Of a stretch of 64,000 nucleotides of DNA, positions 8,938 through 17,439 are shown one piece after another (the first letter of the stretch is position 1; each line of letters starts with the position of its first letter). This DNA comes from Hymenobacter psoromatis. Its GTDB lineage: Bacteria; Bacteroidota; Bacteroidia; Cytophagales; Hymenobacteraceae. The notes under the pieces are model-generated. The model saw only the letters and a program-made list of their open reading frames with translations. It was not told the origin of the DNA and ran no database searches. The stretch covers positions 2,480,001 through 2,544,000 of the forward strand of contig NZ_JAIFAG010000001.1 of the NCBI RefSeq assembly GCF_020012125.1. The letters are read 5' to 3'. The translations under genes were made by a program, and so were the position numbers.

Positions 8938-10425
8938 ATGAGTTCACTACCCCCCTCTCTGCCCCAACGTGCCGGTGCCTGGGTGCGCACGTCCGTCACG
9001 CTCAAGCTATTGAGCATCGCGTTGCTACTGGGGCTGCTGCTGATTCCGAGCAGCATGGTGGAAAGCCTGATAACCGAGCGGGCGGCCAACCGCGACGCGG
9101 CTACCGCCGATATTAGCGCGCAGTGGGGCGGGGCGCAGCTGCTGCTGGGGCCGGTACTGGTGCTGCCCTACACTGCCACCGAAACGACCACCGAGAACGG
9201 TAAGTCGGTGACGACCAGCCGCACGCACTATGCGTGTATGCTACCCGACACGCTGGCCAGCACCGGAGAATTACTGCCCGAGCGGCGGCACCGGGGCATC
9301 TACGAGGCCGTGGTGTACCGGGCACGGCTGCGCGTGCGGGGCGTATTCCGGGCCCCCGCGCTGGCCGACCTGGGCGTGCGCCCCGCCGACGTGCGCTGGG
9401 GCGAGGCGTTCGTGGCGCTGGGCTTATCCGACCTCAAGGGCATTCGCAACGGCCTTACCCTCAGTTGGGACGGGCAGGCGCACCCCTTCGAGCCGGGCGT
9501 GCCCGACGCGGCGGTACTGCCTGCCGGCTCAGCTCCTTCGGTAAGCACGCAGGTGGCGACGGTAGTAGAAGAGCGCCAGCGCTACTCGCGGAGCAGTAGC
9601 GACCCAGAGGACGGCGGGCCAGGAGCCACGGCCAATGGCCTGAGTGCCCTGGTACCGCTGCCCGACGCGGCGGCGTTGGCCCTACCCCACCGCTTCACCC
9701 TCGACCTCGACCTGAACGGCAGCACGGGTTTGCTAGTGGCTCCACTGGGCCGCCAGACTACCCTGCACCTGACCGCACCCTGGGCCGACCCGAGCTTTAT
9801 CGGGGCCTTTTTGCCAGTGCGCCGCACGCTGGGCGAGCAGCAATTCGCAGCCGACTGGCGGGTATTTCACCTCAACCGCAACTACCCGCAGCACTGGCGC
9901 ACCGACGCCGAGCGGCCCAACGTGGACGGCTCCACGTTTGGGGTGCGGCTGCTGGTGCCGGTGAATGAGTACCAGAAGACGATGCGCACGGCCAAGTACG
10001 CCCTGCTGCCACTGGGGCTCACGTTCCTGGTTTTTTTCTTTGTAGAATTACTTAATCGGCGGCGCATTCACCCGTTTCAGTACCTGCTAGTGGGGCTGGC
10101 GCTAATTATTTTCTACGTGCTGCTGCTAGCGCTGGCCGAGCAGATGCCTTTCAACGCGGCCTACGCGCTGGCGGCGGCCACCATTGTGGGGCTGGTGACG
10201 GCCTACGCAGCGGCCAGCTTCCGGCAGCGGCAACCCACGCTGGCCACGGCCGGGGTGCTGGCGCTGGTCTACGGCTTCGTGTTCGTGGTGCTGCAATTGC
10301 AGGATTACGCCCTGCTGGTGGGTAGCATCGGGCTGGTCGTGGTGCTGGCGGTGGTCATGTATTTGTCGCGCAATATCAACTGGTATGCTACGGAGGCAGT
10401 CGAGCAAGCGTCGCCGGGTAGCTAG
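8938..10425 (+). CDS. creD: CreD-family inner-membrane protein
   Basis: This 495-residue protein has one N-terminal membrane segment (about 22-42) followed by the CreD hallmark of a long periplasmic region (about 45-350). A C-terminal cluster of about five membrane helices starts near YALLPLGLTFLVFFFVELL. Typical CreD features are visible: RRxxI/Y after the first helix, GGAQLLLGPVLVLPY, and the RRxHPxQYLLVGLALxxFYLLLLALAE-type segment before the last helices. In enterobacteria creD is controlled by CreBC and affects envelope integrity and beta-lactam response; here no creBC neighbour exists. Confidence 0.93.
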   Translation: MSSLPPSLPQRAGAWVRTSVTLKLLSIALLLGLLLIPSSMVESLITERAANRDAATADISAQWGGAQLLLGPVLVLPYTATETTTENGKSVTTSRTHYACMLPDTLASTGELLPERRHRGIYEAVVYRARLRVRGVFRAPALADLGVRPADVRWGEAFVALGLSDLKGIRNGLTLSWDGQAHPFEPGVPDAAVLPAGSAPSVSTQVATVVEERQRYSRSSSDPEDGGPGATANGLSALVPLPDAAALALPHRFTLDLDLNGSTGLLVAPLGRQTTLHLTAPWADPSFIGAFLPVRRTLGEQQFAADWRVFHLNRNYPQHWRTDAERPNVDGSTFGVRLLVPVNEYQKTMRTAKYALLPLGLTFLVFFFVELLNRRRIHPFQYLLVGLALIIFYVLLLALAEQMPFNAAYALAAATIVGLVTAYAAASFRQRQPTLATAGVLALVYGFVFVVLQLQDYALLVGSIGLVVVLAVVMYLSRNINWYATEAVEQASPGS

Positions 10426-10440
10426 TCCGGCCGGGCGGCG

Positions 10441-10448
10441 TACCTTTG
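10441..10448 (+). promoter_or_regulatory. Candidate -7 element TACCTTTG
   Basis: TACCTTTG matches the Bacteroidota -7 consensus TAnnTTTG exactly and lies in the 140-base gap between creD and the pseudouridine synthase. No convincing TTG -33 element at the usual distance was found, so this is a moderate call. A small hairpin (CACCGCC/GGTGGTG) follows in the leader. Confidence 0.45.
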
Positions 10449-10565
10449 TACGCAGCAGCGGGGCACCGCCGATTTTTAAGGTGGTGCGGGGGTTTTGTGC
10501 GGCAGCGTAATTGCCCGGCCCCCTAGCCCGGTTTGCCGTCCCTTCAAGCCTGTCGTTACCGCCGC

Positions 10566-11279
10566 GTGAATCGCCCCAATCTCTGGTCGGAGCAGAAAGA
10601 AATTCTGTTCGAGGACAACCATTTGCTCGTCATCAACAAGCCCGCCGGCATCCTGGTGCAGGGCGACGAAACCGGCGACGAGCCGCTCTCCAACAAAGCC
10701 GCCGAGTACTTGAAATTCAAGTATAAAAAGCCCGGTGAAGCCTTCGTGGGCGTGGTGCATCGCATCGACCGACCCGTATCGGGCATCGTTATTCTGGCCA
10801 AAACCAGCAAGGCTTTGAGCCGGCTCAACGAGCTTTTTCGGGATAATAAAGTGCACAAAACCTACTGGGCGCTCACCGGCAAGCCCCCCGTGCCCGAGGC
10901 CGGCGCACTGGTGCACTGGCTGGTGAAAGACCCCATGCGCAACGTCACCAAAGCCTACCCCGAGCGCCACACGCAGGGCCAGCGCTCCGAGTTGAGCTAC
11001 GAGTTGCTGGGCCCCGCCGCCAACCGCTACCTGGTGCAGGTGAACCCCGTGACCGGCCGCCCGCACCAGATTCGGGTGCAGCTGGCAACTGGCTTGGGCA
11101 TCCCCATCGTGGGCGACGTGAAGTACGGCTTCCTCAACCCCCTGCCCGACGTCAGCATTGCCCTGCACGCCCGGCAGCTGGAGTTGCAGCACCCCGTCAC
11201 GAAAGAGACCATGAAATTCGTGGCTCCCCTTCCCGATGCCCTGCACTGGGACGCGGCACGGGCCTTTTATAAGGAGTAA
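10566..11279 (+). CDS. RluA-family RNA pseudouridine synthase
   Basis: This enzyme converts a uridine in rRNA or tRNA to pseudouridine. The RluA family signature HRIDRPVSG is at residues 65-73, with the catalytic Asp68. It is preceded by ILFEDNHLLVINKPAGILVQ and followed by KTYWALTGKPP and VTGRPHQIRVQLA, all in family order. There is no S4 domain, so it is the short RluA/RluC-like form of about 237 residues. A GTG at 10566 is taken as the start; a TTG at 10533 would add 11 unconserved-looking residues. The precise RNA target is not determinable. The stop codon lies inside the arm of an inverted repeat. Confidence 0.88.
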   Translation: MNRPNLWSEQKEILFEDNHLLVINKPAGILVQGDETGDEPLSNKAAEYLKFKYKKPGEAFVGVVHRIDRPVSGIVILAKTSKALSRLNELFRDNKVHKTYWALTGKPPVPEAGALVHWLVKDPMRNVTKAYPERHTQGQRSELSYELLGPAANRYLVQVNPVTGRPHQIRVQLATGLGIPIVGDVKYGFLNPLPDVSIALHARQLELQHPVTKETMKFVAPLPDALHWDAARAFYKE

Positions 11280-11360
11280 GGCGGGTAATCCGAGTAATGG
11301 GAATAATATCGTTCTCACGCTTGAACGACATTATTTCCATTACTTGAATTACCCGCCTTA
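11278..11360. terminator. Inverted repeat shared by two convergent genes
   Basis: Arms of about 33 bases with a few mismatches begin AAGGCGGGTAAT and end ATTACCCGCCTT. Inner blocks TAATGG/CCATTA, AATAAT/ATTATT and CGTTC/GAACG also pair. The arms include the last bases of the stop codons of both convergent genes, so the structure would fold on either transcript. It probably acts as a bidirectional terminator. Confidence 0.8.
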
Positions 11361-12284
11361 CTCTTTTGCCGGCTGGTAGTTCAGGCCAAAACCGCGGGCG
11401 TAATCGGTCAGGGGTTCCAGGTCCATGCTGGCCCGGCGCTCGTCCACGTGCGCTTCGTCAGCAATAGGAAAAAATTCGGGCTTGCCCGTCGTGGCGTTGT
11501 AGCGGTACTGGCTACCGTAAAGCTGCGGCTTATTCTGGTACGTTAGCACGCGGTCCTCCGTCAGCGCTAAATTTTGTTTCAACAGTTCGCCTTTGGCCGC
11601 TGCTTGGCGCATCAGGGGCAGGTATTTATGCATGGTGGCCAGGTTGGAGTGCTGAATAACAAGGAAGGCCGCATAGCTACCCGAACTGCCCGTAGGGCTC
11701 TTGGTGGGCCAGCCGTAGTGGTCAATAATAGCCGTCACGCGAGGTAAGTTGCGTGCGTCAGCCTGGATAATCACTTGATTCAGTGAATCCATCTGCAGTG
11801 ATTTTGGCCCGAATTTCTTATACGTAGCTACCACGCTACGACGCGGTACCTGGTCAGATTTCAGTATTTCGGCTAGCTCACGCTTCAGCGGCTGGTTGAT
11901 GTTGGCCTCGGCCCGCGCCACGGCGGCGGTCAGCTTGCGCAGCGTGGGCGGCCAGCGCTTATAGGCGTGCAGGGAGTTGAGGTCGCTATCCGTTTGGAGG
12001 TGCGTTGTGTCATCCCAACCGGCCTGGATGGCGCGGTCCAGGTTTTGAAAAGCCCGCGCGGGCTCGCCCGCCAGCGCCCAGCTGCACGCGGCGTTATAAA
12101 AGTCGCCCGCCGTGGGCTGGACTGCCGGCTGCCGAAAGCTCTCCTCATAGCGCTCCCCTGACTCGCGGTACTGCTTGTCGTGGTAAGCCGCTAAGGCTTG
12201 GTTGCGGAGCGGGGGTGGGGTAGCTTGGGCCTGAGCAGCCAAGCCCCAGCCCAGGCTCAGCAGTAATAGCAAAGCGTTTCGCAT
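11358..12284 (-). CDS. Secreted DUF6624-like protein
   Basis: This 308-residue protein has a signal peptide (1-19, ending AAQAQA). A TPR-like helical N-terminal part (about 25-130) contains ALAAYHDKQYRESGERYEESF and FYNAACSWALAGEPARAFQNL. The C-terminal region (about 165-300) shows the features I associate with DUF6624: LPRVTAIIDHYGWPTKS, AAFLVIQHSN, LMRQAAAKGE, LTEDRVLTYQNKPQLYGSQY. Proteins of this kind are common in Bacteroidota, without known function. It is convergent with the pseudouridine synthase gene. Confidence 0.75.
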   Translation of the reverse strand: MRNALLLLLSLGWGLAAQAQATPPPLRNQALAAYHDKQYRESGERYEESFRQPAVQPTAGDFYNAACSWALAGEPARAFQNLDRAIQAGWDDTTHLQTDSDLNSLHAYKRWPPTLRKLTAAVARAEANINQPLKRELAEILKSDQVPRRSVVATYKKFGPKSLQMDSLNQVIIQADARNLPRVTAIIDHYGWPTKSPTGSSGSYAAFLVIQHSNLATMHKYLPLMRQAAAKGELLKQNLALTEDRVLTYQNKPQLYGSQYRYNATTGKPEFFPIADEAHVDERRASMDLEPLTDYARGFGLNYQPAKE

Positions 12285-12373
12285 GGCGCAAGATAGGTCC
12301 GGAACTATTCCTGCGCCTTTCTACTCTTCTCAAACGGGGTGTAACATTATGGCATTGTGAAGCACGGGGCAGT

Positions 12374-12401
12374 TTTGGGCTAATAAGGAACCGTAATTTT
12401 G
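12374..12401 (+). promoter_or_regulatory. Bacteroidota-type promoter of the desaturase gene
   Basis: TTTG at 12374-12377 and TAATTTTG at 12394-12401 are separated by 16 bases, slightly short of the usual 17-23. The start codon follows 73 bases downstream. No other promoter-like pair was seen in the 190-base gap between the divergent DUF6624 and desaturase genes. Confidence 0.5.
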
Positions 12402-12474
12402 TGTTACCGGTGAACCAAGCCCATTGCAAATGGCTTGTGCGGGCGGGTTATCCTCACGCTTACCTCATTCCTGA

Positions 12475-13248
12475 ATGATTATCCTGGTTTTCTTCGTTGC
12501 CCACTACTACCTCTCGCTGTTCACGCAGACGTTTTATTTACACCGCTACGCGGCGCATAAGATGTTTACGATGAATAAGTTCTGGGAGAAATTCTTCTTC
12601 CTCTTCACCTATATCTGCCAGGGTAGCTCCTTCCTGTCGCCGCGGGCATACGCTCTGCTACACCGGATGCACCACGCCTACTCCGACACGGAGCTGGACC
12701 CGCACTCACCACTGTTTTCCAACAACGCGTTTGACATGATGTGGAAGACGAAGGGCATTTATAACGACGTGCTAAACCATCAGCACGAACTGGCCGAGCG
12801 CTTCGAGGGCGACTATCCGGTGTGGCAGGCCATCGAGGACTTTGGCGATAAATGGTACTCGCGCCTGGGCTGGGGCACGGCCTACGTGCTGTTTTACATC
12901 AACTTCGCCACCGCCTGGTGGATGTACCTGCTCCTACCCATCCACTTCCTGATGGGGCCGATTCACGGGGCCATCGTGAACTGGGGCGGCCATAAGTACG
13001 GCTACCAGAACTTCGACAACCACGACCACAGCAAGAACACGCTGGCAATGGACTTCCTGGCCTTCGGCGAGCTGTTTCAGAACAACCACCACAAGCTACC
13101 GATGCGCGTCAACTTCGGCGTGAAGTGGTGGGAGTTCGACCCGACCTACGTGGCCATCTGGACGCTGGATAAGGCCCGGATTATTAAAATCAAGCGCCGC
13201 GACGTGCAGCCCAAGCAGCGCACCAAGAAGCTGGCGCAGGCTGCGTAG
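12475..13248 (+). CDS. Membrane fatty-acid (acyl-CoA/acyl-lipid) desaturase
   Basis: This 257-residue membrane di-iron protein probably inserts a cis double bond (delta-9 type) into acyl chains. The histidine boxes are clear: HRYAAHK (HxxxxH), HRMHHAYSD (HxxHH), and a third cluster NHDHSKN plus NNHHKLP. Hydrophobic segments occur at the N-terminus ([16 protein letters not shown]) and around [19 protein letters not shown]. The C-terminus is lysine-rich ([14 protein letters not shown]). The order of boxes matches the stearoyl-CoA desaturase group. It is monocistronic, with its own promoter and terminator. Confidence 0.9.
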   Translation: MIILVFFVAHYYLSLFTQTFYLHRYAAHKMFTMNKFWEKFFFLFTYICQGSSFLSPRAYALLHRMHHAYSDTELDPHSPLFSNNAFDMMWKTKGIYNDVLNHQHELAERFEGDYPVWQAIEDFGDKWYSRLGWGTAYVLFYINFATAWWMYLLLPIHFLMGPIHGAIVNWGGHKYGYQNFDNHDHSKNTLAMDFLAFGELFQNNHHKLPMRVNFGVKWWEFDPTYVAIWTLDKARIIKIKRRDVQPKQRTKKLAQAA

Positions 13249-13275
13249 CCGCGCCCTACCCCCTCGCTACCGAGA

Positions 13276-13304
13276 AAGGCCGAAGTTTTGCTTCGGCCTT
13301 TTTT
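13276..13304 (+). terminator. Rho-independent terminator of the desaturase gene
   Basis: A 10-base perfect stem AAGGCCGAAG/CTTCGGCCTT (13276-13285 and 13291-13300) with a 5-base loop is followed by T4. It sits 28 bases after the desaturase stop and just before the rpsP promoter. Confidence 0.9.
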
Positions 13305-13321
13305 ATTGCTCGCGTAGGCCG

Positions 13322-13329
13322 TACCTTTG
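13322..13329 (+). promoter_or_regulatory. -7 element of the rpsP operon
   Basis: TACCTTTG matches TAnnTTTG exactly and lies 62 bases before the rpsP start. A -33 TTG at normal spacing is not obvious, so the element rests on the -7 box and the context of a highly expressed ribosomal gene just after a terminator. Confidence 0.55.
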
Positions 13330-13391
13330 CGGCCCCAAATACTTCTTTTTTCATCAGACGCACGAGCTGCGTCGCACAACCCGCAAGGTTT

Positions 13392-13940
13392 ATGGCAGTT
13401 AAAATCCGCCTCGCCCGTCGGGGCCGCAAGAAGGCCGCGACATACGACATCGTAGTAGCCGACGCCCGCGCCCCGCGCGATGGCCGCTTCATTGAGAAGC
13501 TCGGTACCTACAACCCCAACACCAACCCCGCTACCATCAACTACGACGGCGACCGCGCCTTCTATTGGGTAATGGCCGGCGCGCAGCCTACCGAAACCGT
13601 GCGGGCCATGCTTGCCTACCGCGGCGTGTTGCTGCGCCGCCACCTCCAGCTGGGGGTAGGCAAAGGTGCTCTCACCCAAGAAGTTGCCGACCAGCGCTAC
13701 CAGGACTGGCTGAGCGACAAAGATGCCAAGATTGAAGCTAAGAAAGTTGGCCTCACCGACACCAAGGCCGATGCCCGCAAGCAGCAGCTTGCCGCCGAAA
13801 CCAAGGTGAAGGAAGCCCGCGCCGAAGCGCAGCAAAAGAAGCAGGCTGCCGCCCTGGCCGCCGCTACCCCCGCCGCCCCGGCCGAAACGGAAACCGAGAC
13901 GACGGAAACCGCCGAAATCTCGGCCGAGGATGCCGCCTAA
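13392..13940 (+). CDS. rpsP: 30S ribosomal protein S16 with Ala-rich extension
   Basis: The first ~85 residues are S16: [31 protein letters not shown], then [11 protein letters not shown], followed by [18 protein letters not shown]16 binds 16S rRNA and is needed for 30S assembly. The remaining ~95 residues are a charged, alanine/lysine/glutamate-rich extension ending in [10 protein letters not shown]. Long S16 proteins of ~180 residues are usual in Bacteroidota, so this is not an anomaly. It heads the cluster rpsP-rimM-trmD-rplS. Confidence 0.97.
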   Translation: MAVKIRLARRGRKKAATYDIVVADARAPRDGRFIEKLGTYNPNTNPATINYDGDRAFYWVMAGAQPTETVRAMLAYRGVLLRRHLQLGVGKGALTQEVADQRYQDWLSDKDAKIEAKKVGLTDTKADARKQQLAAETKVKEARAEAQQKKQAAALAAATPAAPAETETETTETAEISAEDAA

Positions 13941-13962
13941 GCTCAGGTAGTTTAAGTACCTA

Positions 13963-14059
13963 AAGAGAACGTCATACTGAGCTTGTCGAAGCATCTCTAC
14001 CGCGCCGTTCGGATATCGTTCGGTAGAGATGCTTCGACAAGCTCAGCATGACGTTCTTT
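13963..14059. repeat. Long inverted repeat, AACGTCAT-CTGAGCTTG family
   Basis: The left arm AAGAGAACGTCATACTGAGC and the matching right arm GCTCAGCATGACGTTCTTTT are each about 40 bases. The inner part includes CATCTCTACCG/CGGTAGAGATG. A second copy of the same family is at 21501-21596 and a half-copy is near 53136. Its position between rpsP and rimM could attenuate or process the ribosomal transcript. Confidence 0.88.
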
Positions 14060-14096
14060 TCATGTTATTGTACTCTAAATTTTCATTCCCTACCCC

Positions 14097-14663
14097 ATGA
14101 CCCGCGACGAGTGCTTTGAGCTGGGCTTCATCGTGAAGCCCCACGGCCTGAAGGGCCTGATGGTCACGCAGCTAGACGTGGACGATGCTGCCACCTACGA
14201 CAAGCTCAAGACTCTGTACCTGGCCCTACCCGCCGCGCCGGGCACGCTCACGCCCTACCCCATCGAGCGCGTAAACCCGCAGGGGGGCTTGCGGGTGCTG
14301 CTCAAGCTGCGCGGCATCGAGCGCATTGAGGAGGCCGAGCCGCTGCGTGGGGCCAAGCTCTGGCTGCCACTGGCCGAACTGCCGCCGCTGGCCGAGCATC
14401 AGTTTTACTTCCACGATGTTATTGGCTTTCAAGTAATTGATGCCAAAGAAGGCCCGCTGGGCGTGGTCGAAAACTTCTACGAGCTGCCGCAGCAGGATGT
14501 ACTGGCCATGCGCTACCAGGGCCAGGAAGTGCTGCTGCCCGTGGTGGATGAGCTGGTGAGCCACGCCGATATGGAGGCGAAACAGCTTTTCGTCAACATG
14601 CCCGAGGGCTTGCTGGACATCTACCTCAACCCCGGCGCGCACAAAAATCCGAACGCGGATTAA
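14097..14663 (+). CDS. rimM: Ribosome maturation factor RimM
   Basis: RimM helps mature the 16S rRNA 3' domain and binds ribosomal protein S19 during 30S assembly. The 188 residues include the N-terminal RimM barrel ([20 protein letters not shown], residues about 9-28) and the PRC-barrel-like C-terminal half ([19 protein letters not shown], then [13 protein letters not shown]). The ATG follows CCCTACCCC directly. Position between rpsP and trmD is the conserved order. Confidence 0.95.
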   Translation: MTRDECFELGFIVKPHGLKGLMVTQLDVDDAATYDKLKTLYLALPAAPGTLTPYPIERVNPQGGLRVLLKLRGIERIEEAEPLRGAKLWLPLAELPPLAEHQFYFHDVIGFQVIDAKEGPLGVVENFYELPQQDVLAMRYQGQEVLLPVVDELVSHADMEAKQLFVNMPEGLLDIYLNPGAHKNPNAD

Positions 14664-14739
14664 CTACCGGCATCATTCCAAAAAACAGATGGTCGTTCTC
14701 AAAATCCGACCAATCCGACCAATCCGCGGTTTAGTACAG

Positions 14740-15420
14740 ATGCGTGTAGATATCCTGACCTGCCAGCCGGCGCTGCTCGAAAGCCCGTTCGCCCATTCCA
14801 TTGTGAAGCGGGCGCAGGACAAGGGCTTGGCCGAAATCCGGGTGCACAACCTGCGCGACTACGCCATCAACAAGCACGGGCAGCTCGACGACTACGTGTT
14901 TGGGGGCGGGGCGGGCATGGTGCTGCGCGTGGAGCCCATCGCGGCCTGGATTGACGAACTGCGGGCGCAACGGCCCTATGACGCCATCATCTACCTCACG
15001 CCCGACGGCGAAACTTTGCGCCAGCCGCTGGCCAACCGGCTCTCGCTGCTGGGCAATATTATCCTGCTTTGTGGCCACTATAAAGGCGTAGACCAGCGCA
15101 TTCGGGAGGAGTACGTGACCCACGAAATCAGCGTGGGCGACTACGTACTGAGCGGCGGCGAGCTGGCGGCGGCCATCCTGGTAGATGCCGTGGTGCGGCT
15201 GCTGCCCGGCGTGCTCGGCAACGAGGAATCGGCGCTATCCGACTCCTTTCAAGATGGGCTGCTGGCCCCGCCGGTGTATACCCGGCCGGCCGAGTGGCGC
15301 GGGCGGGCCGTGCCCGAAATCCTGCTCTCGGGCAATACGCCACGCATTGAGGAGTGGCGGCACGAGCAAGCGCTGGCCCACACCCAGGCCAAGCGGCCCG
15401 ATTTGCTGGGGCAGGGATAA
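14740..15420 (+). CDS. trmD: tRNA (guanine37-N1)-methyltransferase
   Basis: TrmD methylates G37 in tRNAs reading CNN codons, preventing +1 frameshifts. The SPOUT trefoil-knot motifs are present in order: [14 protein letters not shown] near residue 55, [22 protein letters not shown] with the SAM-binding knot, and [16 protein letters not shown], followed by a C-terminal tRNA-binding region with YTRPAEWRG. The 226-residue length is normal. The ATG at 14740 gives the canonical MRVDILT start; the 17 upstream codons are not family-like. Confidence 0.96.
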   Translation: MRVDILTCQPALLESPFAHSIVKRAQDKGLAEIRVHNLRDYAINKHGQLDDYVFGGGAGMVLRVEPIAAWIDELRAQRPYDAIIYLTPDGETLRQPLANRLSLLGNIILLCGHYKGVDQRIREEYVTHEISVGDYVLSGGELAAAILVDAVVRLLPGVLGNEESALSDSFQDGLLAPPVYTRPAEWRGRAVPEILLSGNTPRIEEWRHEQALAHTQAKRPDLLGQG

Positions 15421-15442
15421 TTGACTGTCACGGCTTCACCCG

Positions 15443-15474
15443 TTTGCATTTACGCGCTTAATTTCTTATCTTTG
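15443..15474 (+). promoter_or_regulatory. Promoter of rplS
   Basis: TTTG (15443-15446), 20 bases, then TATCTTTG (15467-15474) is a full match to the Bacteroidota sigma-A promoter TTTG-N17-23-TAnnTTTG. It lies 68 bases before the rplS start, so rplS can be transcribed apart from trmD. This is among the best promoter matches in the window and supports the taxonomic call. Confidence 0.8.
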
Positions 15475-15541
15475 CGCTCCGTTTCGCAAAATACCAATTG
15501 GTAGGCAGCGGCGCTGCTCACCTTGTAATTCTTTTTTCGCC

Positions 15542-15922
15542 ATGAGCGTACTACTCGATTTTATTAATGCCGAAGGCCAGGAGCGCCGCGCCAGCTTTCC
15601 CAAGTTTGCTGCCGGCGACACCATTAACGTGCACGTGAAAATCCGCGAGGGTAATAAGGAGCGCGTGCAGCAGTTCCAGGGCGTGGTGATTCAGCGCCGC
15701 AACCCCAGCAGCAATGGTGAAACGTTCACCGTGCGCAAGATTTCCAACCAGATTGGTACCGAGCGCATCTTTCCGTTGCTGTCGCCCAATATCGACAAAA
15801 TCGAGGTTATCCGCCGCGGCAAAGTGCGCCGCGCCCGCCTGTTCTACCTGCGTGGCCTCTCGGGCAAAGCCGCCCGCATCAAGGAGCGTCGCCGCGACAT
15901 CGCGAAGGAAGTAGCTGCGTAA
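15542..15922 (+). CDS. rplS: 50S ribosomal protein L19
   Basis: L19 lies at the 30S-50S interface. The 126 residues carry the family pattern [74 protein letters not shown] in order. It has its own promoter and a strong terminator, and completes the rpsP-rimM-trmD-rplS cluster. Confidence 0.97.
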   Translation: MSVLLDFINAEGQERRASFPKFAAGDTINVHVKIREGNKERVQQFQGVVIQRRNPSSNGETFTVRKISNQIGTERIFPLLSPNIDKIEVIRRGKVRRARLFYLRGLSGKAARIKERRRDIAKEVAA

Positions 15923-15948
15923 GCCGCGTTGCTTTTAGCGATAGTAAG

Positions 15949-15987
15949 AGCGAGCCCGCCCCAGATTGGGGGCGGGCTCGCTTTGTT
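15949..15987. terminator. Terminator after rplS, shared with the convergent gene
   Basis: A GC-rich 14-base stem AGCGAGCCCGCCCC (15949-15962) pairs with GGGGCGGGCTCGCT (15969-15982) and is followed by TTGTTTTT, a good U-run for rplS. It abuts the end of the minus-strand phospholipase-like gene. Confidence 0.9.
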
Positions 15988-15988
15988 T

Positions 15989-17311
15989 TTAGTCCCGGCT
16001 CGCGGGCTTGCCGATGGCCGCGGGGGGTAGGGCGCGCAAGGCAGCCAGCGCCTGCTCAGCTTCCTCGCGCTGGCGGCGGTTCTTTTTAGAATTTTTCTGC
16101 TCGTCTTCGGTGGCTTCGGTAAAGCGGGCGGGCGGGGCAGTGGGCGGGGGGCCGGCGACGTAGTAAGCCAGGATATGCTGGCGTAGCGCGGGAGTAAGAT
16201 GCTCGAAATGATGCTTTTGCAGCTCGCGCAATAGTTGTTTATAGGTTACATCAGTTAGGATGTACTCGGTGGGCCGGGTAGGGCGGCCGGTGTCAAGGTT
16301 GGTATCGGGCAGGGCGGGCGTAGCGGCGGCCGTGTCGGGGGGTAGGGCGCGCACCAGGGTGCGGTAGCTGGCCAGCACAGCGCGGTAGCTGTGCCGGAAG
16401 CGGGCCTCGCCGGCGGCGCTGGGCACCCGGAAGGCAAAGGCTTTGAGCGGGCCAATCTTGGGCAGCAGGCTGAGCAGGCCCGAAAGCACCCGCGCCCCGA
16501 AGCCCGGCCGCTCGTAGTTCTGACCGTACTCGCGGCGAAACTGGCGGCGGTTAGTGCGGTACACGTAGTCGCGGCGGCGGGCGCGGGGGCTAACCTTGCG
16601 AATGGCCGCGCGCTGGTTGACCCAGGCAGCACGGGCGGCGGCCGGCATTAGCTGATTAACGGTAAAGCGATACGCCCCGATTCCGGCATCCACGTTGAAC
16701 AAGACCTGGCCCAGCTCCAGGCCGTAGGTTTCTTGAAAAGCCTGCTCCAGCAGCGCCTTGCTCACCCGAAAGCCAACGTACTTGTGGTAGTCCTGCGAAC
16801 GGTAGCGGCCGGCCGCAATCTGCACCACGTCGAACGAAAATTCCAGCTCGGTGTGGTTGATGGGCGCTTGTTCATACGTCACCACCGGGCCGTACTCAGC
16901 CCGGCGCTTGGGGTAGAGCTGGGGTAGGATGAGATTGGTGGATTCGGGATGGCCTACGTTGTCGGCGGCGTAGTGCGCGAGTGCGCCCAGGGCAAAGGCG
17001 TATTCGTTGCGGCCGTGGGCATCGCGCAGCAGGTTCTGGACAAAATCGCCCGCCCGCACGTAGTGGGTGAGGTCGGTGAAAAATTCCGCGCCCAGCGGGT
17101 AGTAACCCATGTCCTGAATAATGGCCCCGCCGTAGGCATAGCTTTTGGCTTCTTTCCAGGCGGTAGTATCGCCGCCGGGATAGCGCTGGCGCAGCAGTGG
17201 CAGCAGGTAATCGGCCCAGGTAGAGTCGATTACCGACTGGTGCGTGAGCACCGAATAGGCGCTGGCCGGGGCCGCTGCGAGCAGAAATAGTAGGAGTAAT
17301 GCCAGGCGCAT
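15989..17311 (-). CDS. Zinc-dependent phospholipase C-like secreted protein
   Basis: The 440-residue protein starts with a signal peptide (about 1-18, ending ASA). After cleavage it begins YSVLTHQSVIDSTW, followed by GDxxxD-like stretches, EFFTDLTHYVRAGDFVQNLL and FALGALAHYAADNVGHPE. These His/Asp clusters resemble the metal site of zinc-dependent phospholipase C/S1-P1 nuclease-like proteins (PF00882). A tail of about 60 residues is lysine/arginine-rich (KKNRRQREEAEQAL). The ATG at 17311 follows CCCTACCCCCCTTC on its strand; the upstream 10 codons lack signal-peptide character. Substrate is unknown. Confidence 0.8.
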   Translation of the reverse strand: MRLALLLLFLLAAAPASAYSVLTHQSVIDSTWADYLLPLLRQRYPGGDTTAWKEAKSYAYGGAIIQDMGYYPLGAEFFTDLTHYVRAGDFVQNLLRDAHGRNEYAFALGALAHYAADNVGHPESTNLILPQLYPKRRAEYGPVVTYEQAPINHTELEFSFDVVQIAAGRYRSQDYHKYVGFRVSKALLEQAFQETYGLELGQVLFNVDAGIGAYRFTVNQLMPAAARAAWVNQRAAIRKVSPRARRRDYVYRTNRRQFRREYGQNYERPGFGARVLSGLLSLLPKIGPLKAFAFRVPSAAGEARFRHSYRAVLASYRTLVRALPPDTAAATPALPDTNLDTGRPTRPTEYILTDVTYKQLLRELQKHHFEHLTPALRQHILAYYVAGPPPTAPPARFTEATEDEQKNSKKNRRQREEAEQALAALRALPPAAIGKPASRD

Positions 17312-17397
17312 GAAGGGGGGTAGGGATTTTGCTGGGTGCAAGTACGCATAAGCTGGAGCTTATACTACGTTTTCCCTACCCCTGCCTTTACCGGTGG

Positions 17398-17405
17398 TAC
17401 CTTTG
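17398..17405 (+). promoter_or_regulatory. -7 element TACCTTTG of the aminotransferase gene
   Basis: An exact TAnnTTTG match lies 34 bases before the ATG at 17440, in the gap between divergent genes. The -33 region is not a clear TTG. Confidence 0.5.
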
Positions 17406-17439
17406 CGGGACTTTTTGCTTCTTTCCATCCCTCCTACCC

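Noticed and set aside
13700..13940. Ala/Lys/Glu-rich C-terminal extension of S16 as a novel fusion
   Set aside because: Long S16 proteins of this form are typical of Bacteroidota, so it is not an anomaly.
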